The position numbers and the translations under genes are program-made. Shown one piece after another: positions 47,019 through 58,394 of a stretch of 64,000 nucleotides of DNA; position 1 is the stretch's first letter, and every line of letters begins with the position of its first letter. Origin of the DNA: Aquarana catesbeiana (Eukaryota; Chordata; Amphibia; Anura; Ranidae); NCBI RefSeq assembly GCF_042186555.1, contig NC_133325.1, positions 92,355,303 through 92,419,302 on the forward strand, given 5' to 3'. The notes beneath the pieces are model-generated. The model was given only the letters and a program-made list of their open reading frames with translations, was not told the origin of the DNA and ran no database searches.

Positions 47019-48120
47019 GGATTTATATAGCGCTGACAGTTTACACAGTGCTTTACGACATTAGGGCAGACAGTTCAATACAGGAGGAATCAGAGGGCCC
47101 TGCTCGTTAGCGCTTACAATCTAGGAGGGAGGGTCAAGTTATACAAAAGGGTAATAGCTGTAGGGGATGAGCTAATGGGGAAAATAGTGCAGTTGTTAGA
47201 TGGAGGCAGGATAGGCTTCTCTGAAGAAGAAAGTTTTCAGGGATCGCCTAAAAGTGGATACATTTGGAGACAGTCTGACTGACAGATTGGGGTAGGGAAT
47301 TCCAGAGGATGGGCGAGGCTCGGGAGAAGTCCTGGAGGCGGATATGGGAGGAGGTGATGAGGGAGCTAGAGAGCAGGAGGTTGGGAGGAACGGAGAGGGC
47401 GATTAGGTTTGTATTTTGAGACTAGGCTAGTGATGTAGCTGGGGGCAAAGTTGTGGATGGCTTTGTAACTTGTTAGTATTTTGAATTTAATTTGTTGGGC
47501 AAGTGGCAGCTAATGGAGAGATTGGCAGAGAGGGGTAGCAGACACTGAGCGGTTTGTAAGGTGGATGAGTCTGGCAGCAGCATTCATGATGGACTGAAGG
47601 GGGGGATAGTCTATTTAAAGGTAAGCCAATGAGAAGGGAGTTGCCGTAGTCGAGACGAGAGATAACCAGGGAGTGAATCAGGAGCTTTGTGGTTTCATTG
47701 GTTAGGATGGAACATAGTTTAGAGATGTTGCGGAGGTTGAGGCGGCAAGCTTTGGAAAGTGATTGGATGTGGGGCCGAAAGGAGAGTTCAGAATCCAGGA
47801 TAACACCTAGCACCCTGACATGTGGGGACGGGTGGATGGTTGTGCCATTGCTCTTGACAGACAAGTCAGGGGAAGAGGCACGTGGGGGAGGAAATATTAT
47901 AAGCTCGGTTTTGGACAAGTTGCGTTTGAGGAAGTGGTTTGACATCCATACAGATATGTCGGTTAGTAAGTTAGTGATGCGTGAGGAGACTGATGGAGTT
48001 GGGGGGAGAGATAGATTTGTGTGTCGTCAGCATAGAAATGATATTGAAAGCCGTGAGAGGCTATCAGCTGACCCAGGAAAGAGGTGTAGATTGAAAATAA
48101 GAGGTCCAAGAACAGAATGA
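47019..48120 (-). mobile_element. L2-like LINE fragment with reverse transcriptase motif, copy 2
   Basis: The + strand begins GGATTTATATAGCGCTGACA, matching the 3' end of copy 1 at 6633. Minus-strand translation gives HFYADDTQIYLSPQ (the YADD catalytic box of reverse transcriptase, codons at 48023-48034), then KTELIIFPPP, VRVLGVILDSELSFRPHI and LIHSLVISRLDYGNSLL, which is the order found in L2-clade pol. Stops and frameshifts break it into pieces, and the part N-terminal to YADD is absent after about 48120. It is a dead, 5'-truncated copy. Confidence 0.92.
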
Positions 48121-48128
48121 TAGAGACA

Positions 48129-48219
48129 ATTAACCCCTTAGGATCCACAGTGAATATAACAAGCATGCGTTACAGCATATACACACTGATTTTACTGTTG
48201 TGGGTTTAGTAACATTTCA
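48129..48219 (+). mobile_element. MITE family A, 3' fragment
   Basis: ATTAACCCCTTAGGATCCAC through GTGGGTTTAGTAACATTTC aligns with 2880-2971. Only the right-hand 90 bases remain, directly next to the truncated 5' edge of the L2 fragment. Confidence 0.75.
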
Positions 48220-49399
48220 ACTATATTTAGTTAGGCCATCACTTATACCTTTCCTAAAACGGGAGCTTGGACAATAGCATTTGTTAAATGCTAATAGATC
48301 ATTAGCAATGATTGCCTAAATACTTTGAATTTTTTTTTTTTTTTCCTATAAAATTGTTTGAAAAAATGCACTGTTCAGAATTATTATGATTCCCTCTGCA
48401 GCTGTTTCTATGTGTGATGGAGTGTTTCCGTTCTATCACAAATGATGGTGCAAAGCCTGCATTTTAGATGGTGGCCAGAGGATGCTGGTAAAGGACCAAG
48501 AGTTTAAACCACAAGCACAGCATGCGTGTTTCATTTGGCATTTGCACTATAGTCACTTGCAATGTTTGTATTTTTACACTTCACCAGCAGGTATAAGGCT
48601 TTTATTACTTAGGAAATGGTCAGTGTATCCCCTGCTCTCAATCTTGTACTGTCCTAGTTGCTCCAAACAGAGCAGCCATCTAAAGACTGGAAGCAAAGCA
48701 TGCTGGGTAGCAATTTGTGTGCAATGCATTGGCTCTGGGAGTGCATGTTGTGTTTAAAGCTGAACTAAAGTATCTTCACTCGATCTCAAAGGAAGTTCTG
48801 TTGAACAATTTTGATTCAATCCCCATCTAATATCCCCTCTCCTGCTTTCATTGGCCAATTTACTTAAAGCCCAACTCTTGGCACAACAAAATTGCAGTTG
48901 ATTCCCCCACAAGGCAAGGGGTATATGCTTATAGGAGAAGTAGGGCCAAAGCTTTTTTGGCCCTACTTCTGGGGGACACAGGAGTGCACTTCATTCTGCA
49001 CTTCATAAAGCACACGGTTGCTCTGCCGGTCCAGACTTTGGATCCCAACATAGTTGCGATCTCTCCACCCAGATGCCTGGGTCGGCAGCTGGCTTGGCCA
49101 CCCAGTGCACCATTGAGAGCCTGAGCCAGCAGCTCCTGCCCCCTGTACAGCCCGGCCCCCCAGTTAACACTGGAGGGGCAGAGCAGAGAGCTGGTGACTG
49201 ACAATCACCGACCTTCTGCTCTGTGGACTGAGAATTGAGCAGTCAACAGCCTTTGATCTCTCAGTTCTTGATCTTGGAGATGGCGGAGGACAAATGCTGC
49301 ATCCACAGAGGTGAGTGAGTGTTTGCACCTTCTCTTGTCTGGGGGGGTGGCTGAAGAAGTGGGGAGCGGTACCTGCCAGGAGAACAGTGATTTATTGCT

Positions 49400-49560
49400 A
49401 GCAGGTATAGCTGCTGGAAATCGCATGAAAAATTGACATGCTGGTTGTACCGAAGTTACTTGAGCAACACTGGTACAATCAGCCTGCCTATACATGGTTT
49501 GAATCTCTTCCAGTCCCTGCTGAACTGGCTGAGATTCTAGCAGTCTATGGCCAGCTTAAA
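49400..49560. repeat. Dispersed 'CCAGTTCAGCAGAGACCAGC' family copy
   Basis: GCTAGCAGGTATAGCTGCTG, ACATGCTGGTTGTACCGAAG, GTACAATCAGCCTGCC and CAGTCCCTGCTGAACTGGCT in the same order as at 14745-14940. Confidence 0.6.
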
Positions 49561-49764
49561 ACTCCATTTGGATGCATACTGGGGGAATTCAGTAAAGCTG
49601 CTGTGGCATTAATCCCTTTTTTAATGCATTTTGCCAAATTCATGAAGCGTTTGTAACTCTTGGTTTTGACAGTAACTCGTGCTCCAAATTCAGGTAGTTC
49701 TAAAATGTGCCACTTTTTACATTTGGAGCATTGAATGCTACACAATGTAAAAGTGGCACTAATT

Positions 49765-50050
49765 AGGTACCCAGTCACACCAGTGCGACTTGTCATGCCA
49801 TTTGAGTTTCAAATCACATGACAAGTCGCACCCTATTGTCCACAATATAAGCTATCAAATCGGTGCGACTCCATTGGAGCATCACAGATTTTGAAAGTAG
49901 TTCTTGTACTACTTTTTGCAAATTCAGGTGACTTGCATAGAAATCTGTGCATGAAGTCGCACAGATGTCTTCCAAGCTGCACCTGAAGTCACACTGACAT
50001 GCTGTTTGGAAATTTCTTGTGAAGTTGCAGGATTTCAAAGCTGCATTGGG
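49765..50050. mobile_element. MITE rich in 'ACAAGTCGCA' motifs
   Basis: TTGTCATGCCATTTGAGTTT and ACATGACAAGTCGCACC form a local hairpin. The outer left CCCAGTCACACCAGTG is roughly inverted at the right, CATTGGGTGTGACA. It resembles 35803-36049 in motif content. Confidence 0.6.
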
Positions 50051-50056
50051 TGTGAC

Positions 50057-50320
50057 ACAAGCTGGGTTCACACTATGTGCGGCTGCGGGGCACAATAGGG
50101 GATCCGTTGCATCCCTGTTAACCATTTCAGGTCTGAATTTTTGGCTGTATTCGGACCTGAAACGCTGCCAAAGAGGCACAGAACTTTTCTGCTGCGCACT
50201 CCACGGCTGCCCCAGAGACGTGTGAACCGGCTCCATTGAAAGCCAGTCAGTGTCTCCTGTCATGGGAATTGGATGGGGGAAACCCCCATCCAATTCGCAA
50301 TAGTGTGAACCAAGCCTGAA
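50057..50320. mobile_element. MITE with GGTTCACACTA ends and perfect internal hairpin
   Basis: The left end CTGGGTTCACACTATGTG is inverted at the right, AATAGTGTGAACCAAGC. At 50266-50296 there is a perfect hairpin: GAATTGGATGGGGG, loop AAA, CCCCCATCCAATTC. Confidence 0.78.
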
Positions 50321-51183
50321 GTACAAGATGACTCAATTGGCAAACAGAGGGGAAAACTGGCTCAGATTCTGCAGAAGTTCCTTGTGCATTCGAAACATGG
50401 CGGAGCAGAAGCCAAATTCAAGCACAAATTCTATCTAGACTGATGCATTAATTGGGTGCATTCTTCGCTTTTAGAATGTATGAAAGACACTTTTCTAAAA
50501 TCTGCCTGCACCATACTTTACCAATTTCAGGGACAGTGTATGCAACTATAGAAATTATTGAAGTCATACACAGATCTTATGCATGTAACACATGCGGCTC
50601 TATATGCATAAAGCCATTTAAAAAATTGTACATGTTTAAACAAGAGTACTTTTACATACTTTGCCAGGAAGAACCCGTGTTCCCTGCCAACAATACATGT
50701 CCATGCAAATGATGCTTATATGCATATTTAAGGCATTTTTGTATGCATTTTTCTACTCCTCCCCTGACTGCTACAAAAGATTATGTAGGGAGGCCAAAGG
50801 AATGGTGGAGAACCTTGGCTAGCACAGTAATTGAACACTCCAGAAGAGGTGAGAGCTTTGATGAGCACAAAGGGAGGGGGATCTGCTAGAGTTGCCTAAT
50901 GCAGTTTATGTAAAGTTCAAAGGCACCTTGTGAACAAATCCAAATTTGTCTGATAGACCAAGAGGTCTTAGCAAATCCTAGGTCCTACTGCTAGCAGTTG
51001 AGAAACAGTTGGGGAAGACAATACTTTTTTTGCAAGCATGCTTGCACAGTTGCCATTTTTTTGAATTTTTTTTGCACTTTTACAGTTGCATGCTTTTGTC
51101 TGATTTTATTGCTGTATACTGCATTGTGTGGCTAATGGAAACCACTGAGTTTTTTTATAATTTTTTTTTTTTTTCCTAAACAG

Positions 51184-52150
51184 TCTTGGGAATTACGCCT
51201 CTTTACATGGAAATGCTTATTGCAAGCCTCACTTCAACCAGCTGTTCAAATCTAAGGGAAACTATGATGAAGGTTTTGGGCACAAACCCCATAAAGAGCT
51301 ATGGGAGGGCAAGAAAGAGGCCACAGAAAACCAAGACGACCTAATCCAAACTGCAGATGCCAATGAAGAACCCAGCAGTCCTCTTGTTGAAGATGCTCCT
51401 ATAGCAAAAGTTGGCATCCTGGCAGCATCCATGGAAGCCAAAACCACTAATGCTTCATTTGAACGGGAAAAACTGGTGGAGACAAAGAAGCTAAGAATTG
51501 CTTGGCCACCGCCTGCTGAATCTACTACTTCAGCAGCTGCCCTTGAGGAGAACCTTAAAGTGTTCAAACCTAAATGGCCTCCAAGTGGGGAAATGCTGAA
51601 AACTGAAAGTGAGGAAGATTCAGATTTGAAGAAACTAAGAAGAAGTTCTTCTCTGAAAGAACGAAGCCGTCCATTCACACTAAGTGTGGCAAAGCCAGTT
51701 GTCGCAAAACAGCCTCAATCTCCTGTACTTAAAAAGCGGAACTCTTTAAATTTAAGGGACGATTTTGAAGACGAGACTGAAGAAAGGAAACCTACATCTA
51801 TATCAACTAAGCCCCCACAAGATAAGCTTGAGACCAGTGAAGAAAAGTTATCAAAAGAAACTGAAGACAAGAGAGCATCTCTTACCAGATCAAATGAGCA
51901 GAGCTTCTTAGAAAATGGGGACATTTCTGAGGCAGAGGTTTTCAAACAGCAACTCTCCCCTGAGGAATCCACCCATTCTAAACATTCAAGCACAGAAGAT
52001 CTGGTAATGACCAAGGATAGATCTCCAACACACATTCGCAAGTCTCAAGACATTGGCTACTGGGAAGGAGAAGATGTAGAAGAACTAAGTGTAGAAGAAC
52101 AGATCAAGAGAAATCGCTATTATGATGATGATGAGGAGGACGATGATTAA
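51184..52150 (+). CDS. LIMA1: LIMA1 last coding exon, end of LIM domain and C-terminal region
   Basis: The exon opens after AAACAG, completing a serine codon, and reads to TAA at 52148-52150 (321 residues). LGNYASLHGNAYCKPHF closes the LIM domain with Cys13 and His16. It is followed by NQLFKSKGNYDEGFG, VEDAPIAKVGILAASMEAK, LRIAWPPP, KPKWPP and LKKLRRSSSLKERSRPF, all nearly identical to human. A poorly conserved acidic and Ser-rich stretch follows, then WEGEDVEELSVEEQIKRNRY and an acidic Asp/Glu tail. This is the region of the C-terminal actin-binding site; RRSSSLK is a basophilic kinase-type site. Full length and intact, with no frame problem. Confidence 0.98.
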
Positions 52151-53384
52151 TTCTTTCACAAGGTTTCAATGCTGTATGCAGCCTTAAATTGTTTGATATC
52201 CCAGTTAAGTGACCCCTTGTATGTAGTGTAAAGTTGCTCCTTTTTAAAACCCTCCTGTTGAAGTCCACTGTACATAATATGTATGTTTAAAAACTTGGCA
52301 GGAAGAAAAAAAAAATCTTAAGTTCTAGCGGTGCACCATAAAAGAAGTTCTTTAACACAAGTTTATACTGTTGAACTTCCCAAGTGTGTCATAGACCAAA
52401 AAAAAGCTAGGTCTTGGGTGCTTGCTGTACAGGTTGTGGGCTATGGGATCATGTAGCACTTTCTAACAGCTATTAATGTCTCTTTTTGTGAACCCTGCCT
52501 TTGTGATGAATATTTACCTGCTGCCATTTACATATACACTGTCAAATTGGTTAAGTTAAACCATGCTCTAATTGCTATTCCATCTAGCAGTATTTGTTCA
52601 GAAGTTGCTGTAAGCTCTTAACTAACTGCTCTTATGTCGCAGCTCAAGCAACACTCCCATATTGCAACTTTAACAATTCAAACTGGAAATCAGACTTAAG
52701 TGTGATTACATTTAAATCATCCCTTTATTCCAGTTAGTTGGAACCATTTATTTTTATATTGCATGACCCAGCCATCGGGAGACAGATGGATGGAGGTGAA
52801 AGTAGGTAGTCAATGGTTACCTCTGTGTAATAGATGCCAAATCTCATTACATAGGTAAAAATGGCTCTCTTAGAACATATTTAAAACTTCCCTAACTTGC
52901 ATCACACTGATTAACATTTCAGAAGGCAAAGGCCCTTTTAAAGTTGGACAAAGCTGACACTTGTGCATTAGCTTAGTAAATTTAAACTTATAAGCTATGC
53001 AATATCATACTGAATCATTTCGCACTCTCAAGGATGAAATGCCTTATTACAGTCTCCAGAGGACAGCAGTTACACAGGACTGAGCAGGTTTTTCACAGTT
53101 TGACTCAACAGGCTGAACCCTCAATACCTTTATTCTGGCCATCTTTGCATCCTGTGTCCTGTGGTACACTAGAAGAAGTATGTACTCATGCAAAGTATGA
53201 ATTGACATTTTCAAATGTACAAACTCTTAATTACCATAGGGTACATAGTAAATTTGTGCATTTCAAGGACTTTTTTTATTATTGCTGTATGGGAGATGTA
53301 GTGTTAGATGAAATAGCAAGGAGTGGCACAAGTCCCTTTTAATATTTGGCCACAGTTTAATTTGCCATCATAAATATGTTTCGA

Positions 53385-53390
53385 AATAAA
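53385..53390 (+). promoter_or_regulatory. LIMA1: Candidate poly(A) signal AATAAA
   Basis: AATAAA about 1.24 kb after the stop codon, followed by an A run. Unit 2 has AATAAT-like sequence at the equivalent position (TGGAATAATG). Usage cannot be judged from sequence alone. Confidence 0.4.
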
Positions 53391-53881
53391 AAAAAGCTCC
53401 CCATAGCCATTCCACCTAATGCTGGAGTTGGTAAATTCCCTAGTTGTGGGATCTCTGGCTCATACACAATTGTAAGATTTAGGACTCTTAATTGGTGTAC
53501 AATTACTACACAGTAGATGCCGAAGTGGACAGATCTGCATTCTGTAGCTTAATGCTTATGGTGTAGGGTGCTCTGGTTGCCTATAATGCAAAGAAGGTGC
53601 AATCGTGGCAACTGCAATGCTTTTGTTCATTAGTAGATTTTAAAGTGTAGATGCAACAAAAATTTGCATCATCCTTGCTGCCCTATTTTGTGAGAAGCTC
53701 ATCTGGAACAAATATGTCCGCATTAGGCGCCCCTTTCCTGATGCAGATTTGTTTCTGTACCCTGACACATTTCTTAGTCTATGGCAGTTTTTAATCGTTC
53801 GTGTGCAGCAGTTAAATATATTTGAACTCTTCGATTTGCACATTAAGGGGATAATGGAAATCCAGATTATGAGTATTATAA

Positions 53882-53887
53882 AATAAA
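53882..53887 (+). promoter_or_regulatory. LIMA1: Candidate poly(A) signal AATAAA
   Basis: AATAAA about 1.73 kb after the stop, in tandem unit 1. The equivalent place in unit 2 reads AAATAGAACC, so the signal is specific to this unit. Confidence 0.4.
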
Positions 53888-54060
53888 ACCATTTTAGAAT
53901 CATTCCATGTATGATCAGAAAGTTGAGTGCATTTACTCATCTTTTCTATTGTACAATTTTTGCACAAATTTCTTTTTAGGATACATGTCTTGATTATGGG
54001 AATTTTTTTGTAGTATCATGTAATTTTTTAGTTTTTACATGGAAGCAGATCATTCTAGCG

Positions 54061-54080
54061 CCCCCCCCCCCCCCCCCCCC
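54061..54080. repeat. C homopolymer, about 20 bases
   Basis: Uninterrupted C run within tandem unit 1, absent from unit 2 at the equivalent place. Confidence 0.95.
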
Positions 54081-54849
54081 CAGCTCTGATTACACTAGTG
54101 TTTGCAGGTGCATTGTAGCTTATAGAAACCTGTACAATGTTTAGAAACAAAAAGTTATAACCAAAGCACTGGTACTTTTGGCGCTTTTAGCTTTAGTTGT
54201 GGAATTGTAGCCTTCAACCCTCTGAGGCCATAAAGTGCAATGTGACTTTACTATGAACTGCTGGGAAATGATTTTATAAGTGTGCTAGTCACCTAATCAC
54301 AGCCGAGGCAATACATTTGAGAACTGAGCCATGTGGACAGTGCTACCTCTCAGCCTAGCAACATTATGGCGCAAGAGAAAGGAAGTTCTCATGAAAACAA
54401 AACCTAGAAGCTACCATTGTCGAGCACTCCTAAGAAGATGTTTGCTTGAGCTGTCATGCTTTGGATACTAATGGCTTTATGCTCCTTTTTTCTGATCTTC
54501 AGACTCAAGGCACTGTTGCTAGTGTCAAGAGAGCAGCCAGCTAACTGGCATATCCAGCCATTTCATCCCATGTGTTTGTCAGTTGTAGGTTCTCATTTGA
54601 AATAGGCCTGCTTTGAGAAAAAGTACTTTGCAGAGTGGTGTAAAATTCAGGGCCGTAAGTTCCTCCAGTAATGCTGCTTATTTCACTGTATGTTTCCACA
54701 CTGAAGACAACATAGCAAACACCTATTCACAACAGGCAATGATAGCTGTGCATTCTGCTGTTCATTGGAAATATTGAGTGACTGTTTATATTTGACTGTA
54801 GTTGCTAGTTTGTTCCTTGGATGCATACTTCTGCTATGCATTTATGCAG

Positions 54850-55748
54850 CATACATTTAAAATGGAACGGAAAAGTTATAAATTGGTGTAAATATAACTT
54901 TTTTTCAGTTAAATGCTATGACCAGTTGACTTGTGAGTCATGCCTACAGTGTAAATTTTAGGCCATGCTCACTATATACCTTTATGAAAAACCATACCTC
55001 TAACGATAGCTATTTTTGGAAAGTGATATTGACATTTTAATTTGCGTTGCACTGATTGATGAATAACCTTTTGGAAGCCAAAGTTCCTCTTTAAAACTAA
55101 GTTGGCACTCATGCAGTAGCATAGTAGATGCAAACATTCAAAGTATGCAATTTTAGACTGAATATGAACTCTCAGGGATACCAGAATAAAAAAAATGTTC
55201 TCAATCCCAAACGTCTGGAACATGGGACTAGCCAAGATTTCACAGCTTGACTCTAGGGTGTGCACTCTCCATGTCTTTATTCTGGTCATCTTTGCATCCA
55301 TCCATGGCTGCTTTCTGCGTCTGCAGGGCTTCCTTCAAATGTTAGCAGCGGCTGCTTAAAGTTATGTACATCCTGCAAGATAAGAACAGGCTCCCCAAAG
55401 CTGCCTTATTTGGTCCTGTGTTCCTTAATGCTGTTCTCAGGATTATGATAAAATATTTCATTCTGATATCCTTGTGAGTGCATATTTGTTCCATTTCATC
55501 CACTGTCGCTACACTTAATAGACTTAGTGCATCTGTCCTCCTTTTACTGTGGTAGTACCTAAAACCACAAAGTATTTACTCATGCAAAATATGAAATGGA
55601 AGTTCAAAAACTGTAAATTGCCATAGGTGTACAGTACATTTTAAGGGTGTTTTTTTTATTTTATTTTTTTTTTAAACACATGATGCAGTTTTTGCTGTAG
55701 AAGACAAACTAGGTGTGGTTGGGTGGAATAGCAAGTGAAGTGGCATGT

Positions 55749-55784
<36 letters not shown>

Positions 55785-56478
55785 CAATTAGTTTAGTTTT
55801 AAATTTCGGTTATAAGTGGATTCATCAATTGGAATAATGTATGCTTCCCATAGTCTTTTTCTACATGGGGCTGGAGTCTGACTTCCCTAGTTGTGAGATC
55901 TCCGTTCACCAAGTGACTTCACACTGAGGAGTCTTAACGTTCACAATGAGATTGTATCAGCTTGATGTGGACAGCTAGATATTCTGTAGCTTGGTTCTTA
56001 TGGGCAGGGTGCTACAGTTGCCTCTATTGCAAAGCACAAAAGGTGAGCTAATGGCAAACAGACATGCGACTGCAATGCCTAGTGTATCTACACTTTTAAT
56101 ATCCACTAGTGAACAAACATTTGCATCATTCTTGCTTCGCTAGTTTTGTGAGAAGCTCCCCTGGAACAATAATGTGCACATTGGGTGTCCCTGTTCTAAT
56201 AGTCCCATTGTTTCTGTATCCTGGCATGGTTCTTTCAGGTCTGTGAAATATGCAACAGTTATTCGATTTGCACATTAAGGTAATAACAGATATCCAGGTT
56301 AAGTTATGTGAGTATTAGAAAATAGAACCTCAAACATTTTAGAATTCAATGTATGATCAGAAGGTTGGGTGCATTTACTCACCTTTTTTGTGACATGGTT
56401 GAGTCTGAGGTAGTCCTACTGAATATGGACCATTGGTTTTGCACATTTTCTTTAGGATAACATTTCTTGACTATTGAT

Positions 56479-56509
<31 letters not shown>

Positions 56510-57400
56510 CTTTTGCAGTATCATGTAATATTTGAATGGGAAGTTGTAAATTCTAAATGGTGCGTGTTCACCCCTCCCCTTCCCTAAACTTCCCTTGCCT
56601 AGTGTTTTTAGGGGCATTTTATTCTGTTAGGTTTCTGAGAAACTGCATTGATTCTGGAACAAAGTGCAAATTGTTTAGAAACTGAAACTATGACCAACAC
56701 CCTGCTTATTTTTGAAGCCTTTTGCTCTAGTTGGGAAATTCTAGCCTCCAGCCCTCCATTAGGTTAAAAAGGGCAATATGCTTTTCTTATACCTTTTTAC
56801 TAAACTGTTGGGAATTTTTTTTTTTTTAAGTGTGCTGGTAGCCCACAAACAACTGAGGTAATCCTTTTTGAGAGCTGAGGCATGAACGGCTGTTCCATAG
56901 CTTAAAGTAGTTGCCTTGCTGTCATGTGAACACTCAATGGTTTCAATGGTGCTGGTCACTAACCTGAAGCAAATATACAGCGAATGACTAATGTTACTCA
57001 TTTTCCCCGATTTTCATGCTTATTTTGGGTCTGACCGTGAAAGTACTAATGCCAGTGGGGTCAGCCTAGTAGCCAGGCTATTTTTGGCTGGTATCCTGAA
57101 GATGCCATGATTTGCGTACTTCAAATGAGGATTCCTTAGGTGTTGAGGCAATAAAAATTTTTGCAAAGTGGTTTTAAGATTCATGGCAACGGAGTTCCCC
57201 TGGTGATCTCATCAACGGCTCCCTATTTGGGTGTAAGACGTTTCCAGGCTGAAGTCAGTATAGCCAACACTTTTCATGACCAGCAATGGCAGGGCAGGTA
57301 GCTGGGCATATCACTCTCCACTAATGCATTCTTTGGCTGCATAATGTTGGTTCAGATCACAAAATGGTTATTGTTGGTTTTGTGCAGCAAGTACATTTTA
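54850..57400 (+). repeat. Tandem unit 2 of the LIMA1 3' region
   Basis: Longer than unit 1, partly because of inserted sequence and T runs (55750-55782, about 56481-56509). Shared blocks with unit 1 include TTCGATTTGCACATTAAGG, AGTGTGCTAGTCACC or its variant, and TTTTGTGAGAAGCTC. The unit carries its own AATAAA at 55195. No ORF is conserved between the units. Confidence 0.85.
55750..55782. repeat. T homopolymer, 33 bases
   Basis: Within tandem unit 2 and absent from unit 1 at the equivalent position, so it arose or expanded after the duplication. Confidence 0.95.
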
Positions 57401-58380
57401 ATATGGAATGGTTGCTTTTGAAAAGCTTTTTTAATTTTTAGTGGCTATTTTCAGCCACCTGCTACAAGCAGCTGGCTTGAGTCACACCTACATTGTACAT
57501 TTTAAGTCCTGTCTACTATATTCCCATAAATTAAAAAGTACCTCTGATTGCGATGCAAGCTACATTTTACTTTAAAATAGCTGTTATTTACATCAGACTA
57601 AACTGGCACATGTGCAATAGCATGGTGGGTGCAAATATACAAGCTATGCAATATGCTATTTCAGACTAAGTATGCGCTTGCATGGATATAAGAATGAATA
57701 GCCAGTCAAACACTGGATTAAACTGGCTTCAGCAGCTTGACTTGAGCTGCTGTCTTCCATGCTTTTCCTCTGATCATCTTTCCATCCATGGCTCCCAGTG
57801 GTCTCCCCTGGGAAGACTGCCTTGTTTTGGTCCTGTGTTCCTGATCACTGTTCATTGTCCAGATTGTGATAAAACATTTAATTCTGGTATCCTTGTAAGC
57901 GCATGTTTTCTTATTTTATCCACTGTTCCACACCTAATGCACTAATAGTTTGCCCCATTTCTTGTCTGTTTCCAATTATGGCTATTAAGATCAGTTGACA
58001 TTGGGGCTGCCTATTTCGGACTTTAAGTGGAACTTGCCATAGGAGTCACCAAACACCAGTCTTATTCTGTTTTCCGCCTTTGACCTCCCCTGCTGTTCTC
58101 GTATATATTTTTTCTTTTTTTTTTTTTTTTTTTTTTTTTTTTGAGTACCGGCTACCACAGCAAGTTATGTATCCATGCAAAGTATGACATGATATAGTAG
58201 TTTGTCATATTCATAAACACTAAATTATGATGGGCTACAGTACATTTGAGGGTTTCTTTATCTGTCTATTTTACATGTTCATTGAGAGGTTTTTATACAA
58301 GGTGCAGTGTTTTCTTGCTGTATGAGAGATGTGAAGTTGGTACTGTATTTTATAAAGTTGTAATATATTTGCTTCCCAAC
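57400..58380 (+). repeat. Tandem unit 3 of the LIMA1 3' region, truncated
   Basis: It starts like the others (GCAGCAAGTACATTTTAATA, then CACACCTACATTGTAC and CAATAGCATGGTGGGTGCAA at about 57610) and continues through ATCCATGCAAAGTATGACAT (58171) to TTTGCTTCCCA near 58370. After that, homology to units 1 and 2 is lost. It covers about the first 40 percent of a unit and includes a T run at about 58116-58141. Confidence 0.82.
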
Positions 58381-58388
58381 CAATCTGA

Positions 58389-58394
58389 AATAAA
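58389..58394 (+). promoter_or_regulatory. LIMA1: Candidate distal poly(A) signal AATAAA
   Basis: AATAAA followed at 5-25 bases by ATTTTTTATTCAGTGTG and then a long T run, a good cleavage-signal context. It lies just where homology of tandem unit 3 to the other units ends. Confidence 0.45.

Larger units (their letters stand above)
44045..51183 (+). other. LIMA1: LIMA1 intron within the LIM domain, 7.1 kb
   Basis: Donor GTACTC at 44045, acceptor TTTCCTAAACAG ending 51183. It contains a palindromic repeat with a hairpin (44207-44234), a nested MITE pair (46404-46863), an ATAC microsatellite running into an L2 fragment (46955-48120), a piece of MITE A (48129-48219), a dispersed repeat (49400-49560), and two adjacent MITEs (49765-50320). 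At 44.9-46.3 kb and 50.4-51.1 kb I see nothing recognisable. Confidence 0.8.
14319..52150 (+). other. LIMA1: LIMA1 (EPLIN) gene span, 5' end missing
   Basis: Nine coding exons joined by GT-AG introns form one reading path that matches vertebrate LIMA1 throughout. The product crosslinks and bundles actin filaments, slows their depolymerisation, links the cadherin-catenin complex to actin at cell junctions, and in mammals takes part in intestinal cholesterol uptake with NPC1L1 (family knowledge). The visible exons encode about 686 residues; the human long form is 759 residues, recalled from general knowledge. What is missing is the first roughly 38 residues, whose exon I could not find between 1 and 14318. 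Intron phases agree between neighbouring exons except around 29732-29826 and 33935-34085, which each carry a small frame break. Confidence 0.93.
52700..54850 (+). repeat. Tandem unit 1 of the LIMA1 3' region
   Basis: Colinear with unit 2 over its whole length. Paired landmarks: TAAGCTATGCAATATC (52991) with AAGTATGCAATTTTAG (55141); ACTCATGCAAAGTATGAA (53184) with ACTCATGCAAAATATGAA (55579); TGTATGATCAGAAAGTTGAG with TGTATGATCAGAAGGTTGGG; TTTCCACACTGAAGACAACA with TTTCCAGGCTGAAGTCAGTA. Local identity can be near 90 percent in conserved blocks and is low elsewhere. It includes a C run at 54061-54080. The left boundary is approximate. Confidence 0.85.

Noticed and set aside
49814..50326. 170-codon minus-strand ORF
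   Set aside because: It spans two adjacent MITEs with inverted ends; no protein family is recognisable.
14319..52150. LIMA1 copy as a pseudogene
   Set aside because: Introns are retained, splice sites are good, all zinc ligands are present and the 322-codon last exon is open. Two small indels in low-complexity runs are better explained by sequence error.
53034..53342. 102-codon ORF in tandem unit 1
   Set aside because: The matching parts of units 2 and 3 do not keep the frame, so there is no sign of coding constraint.
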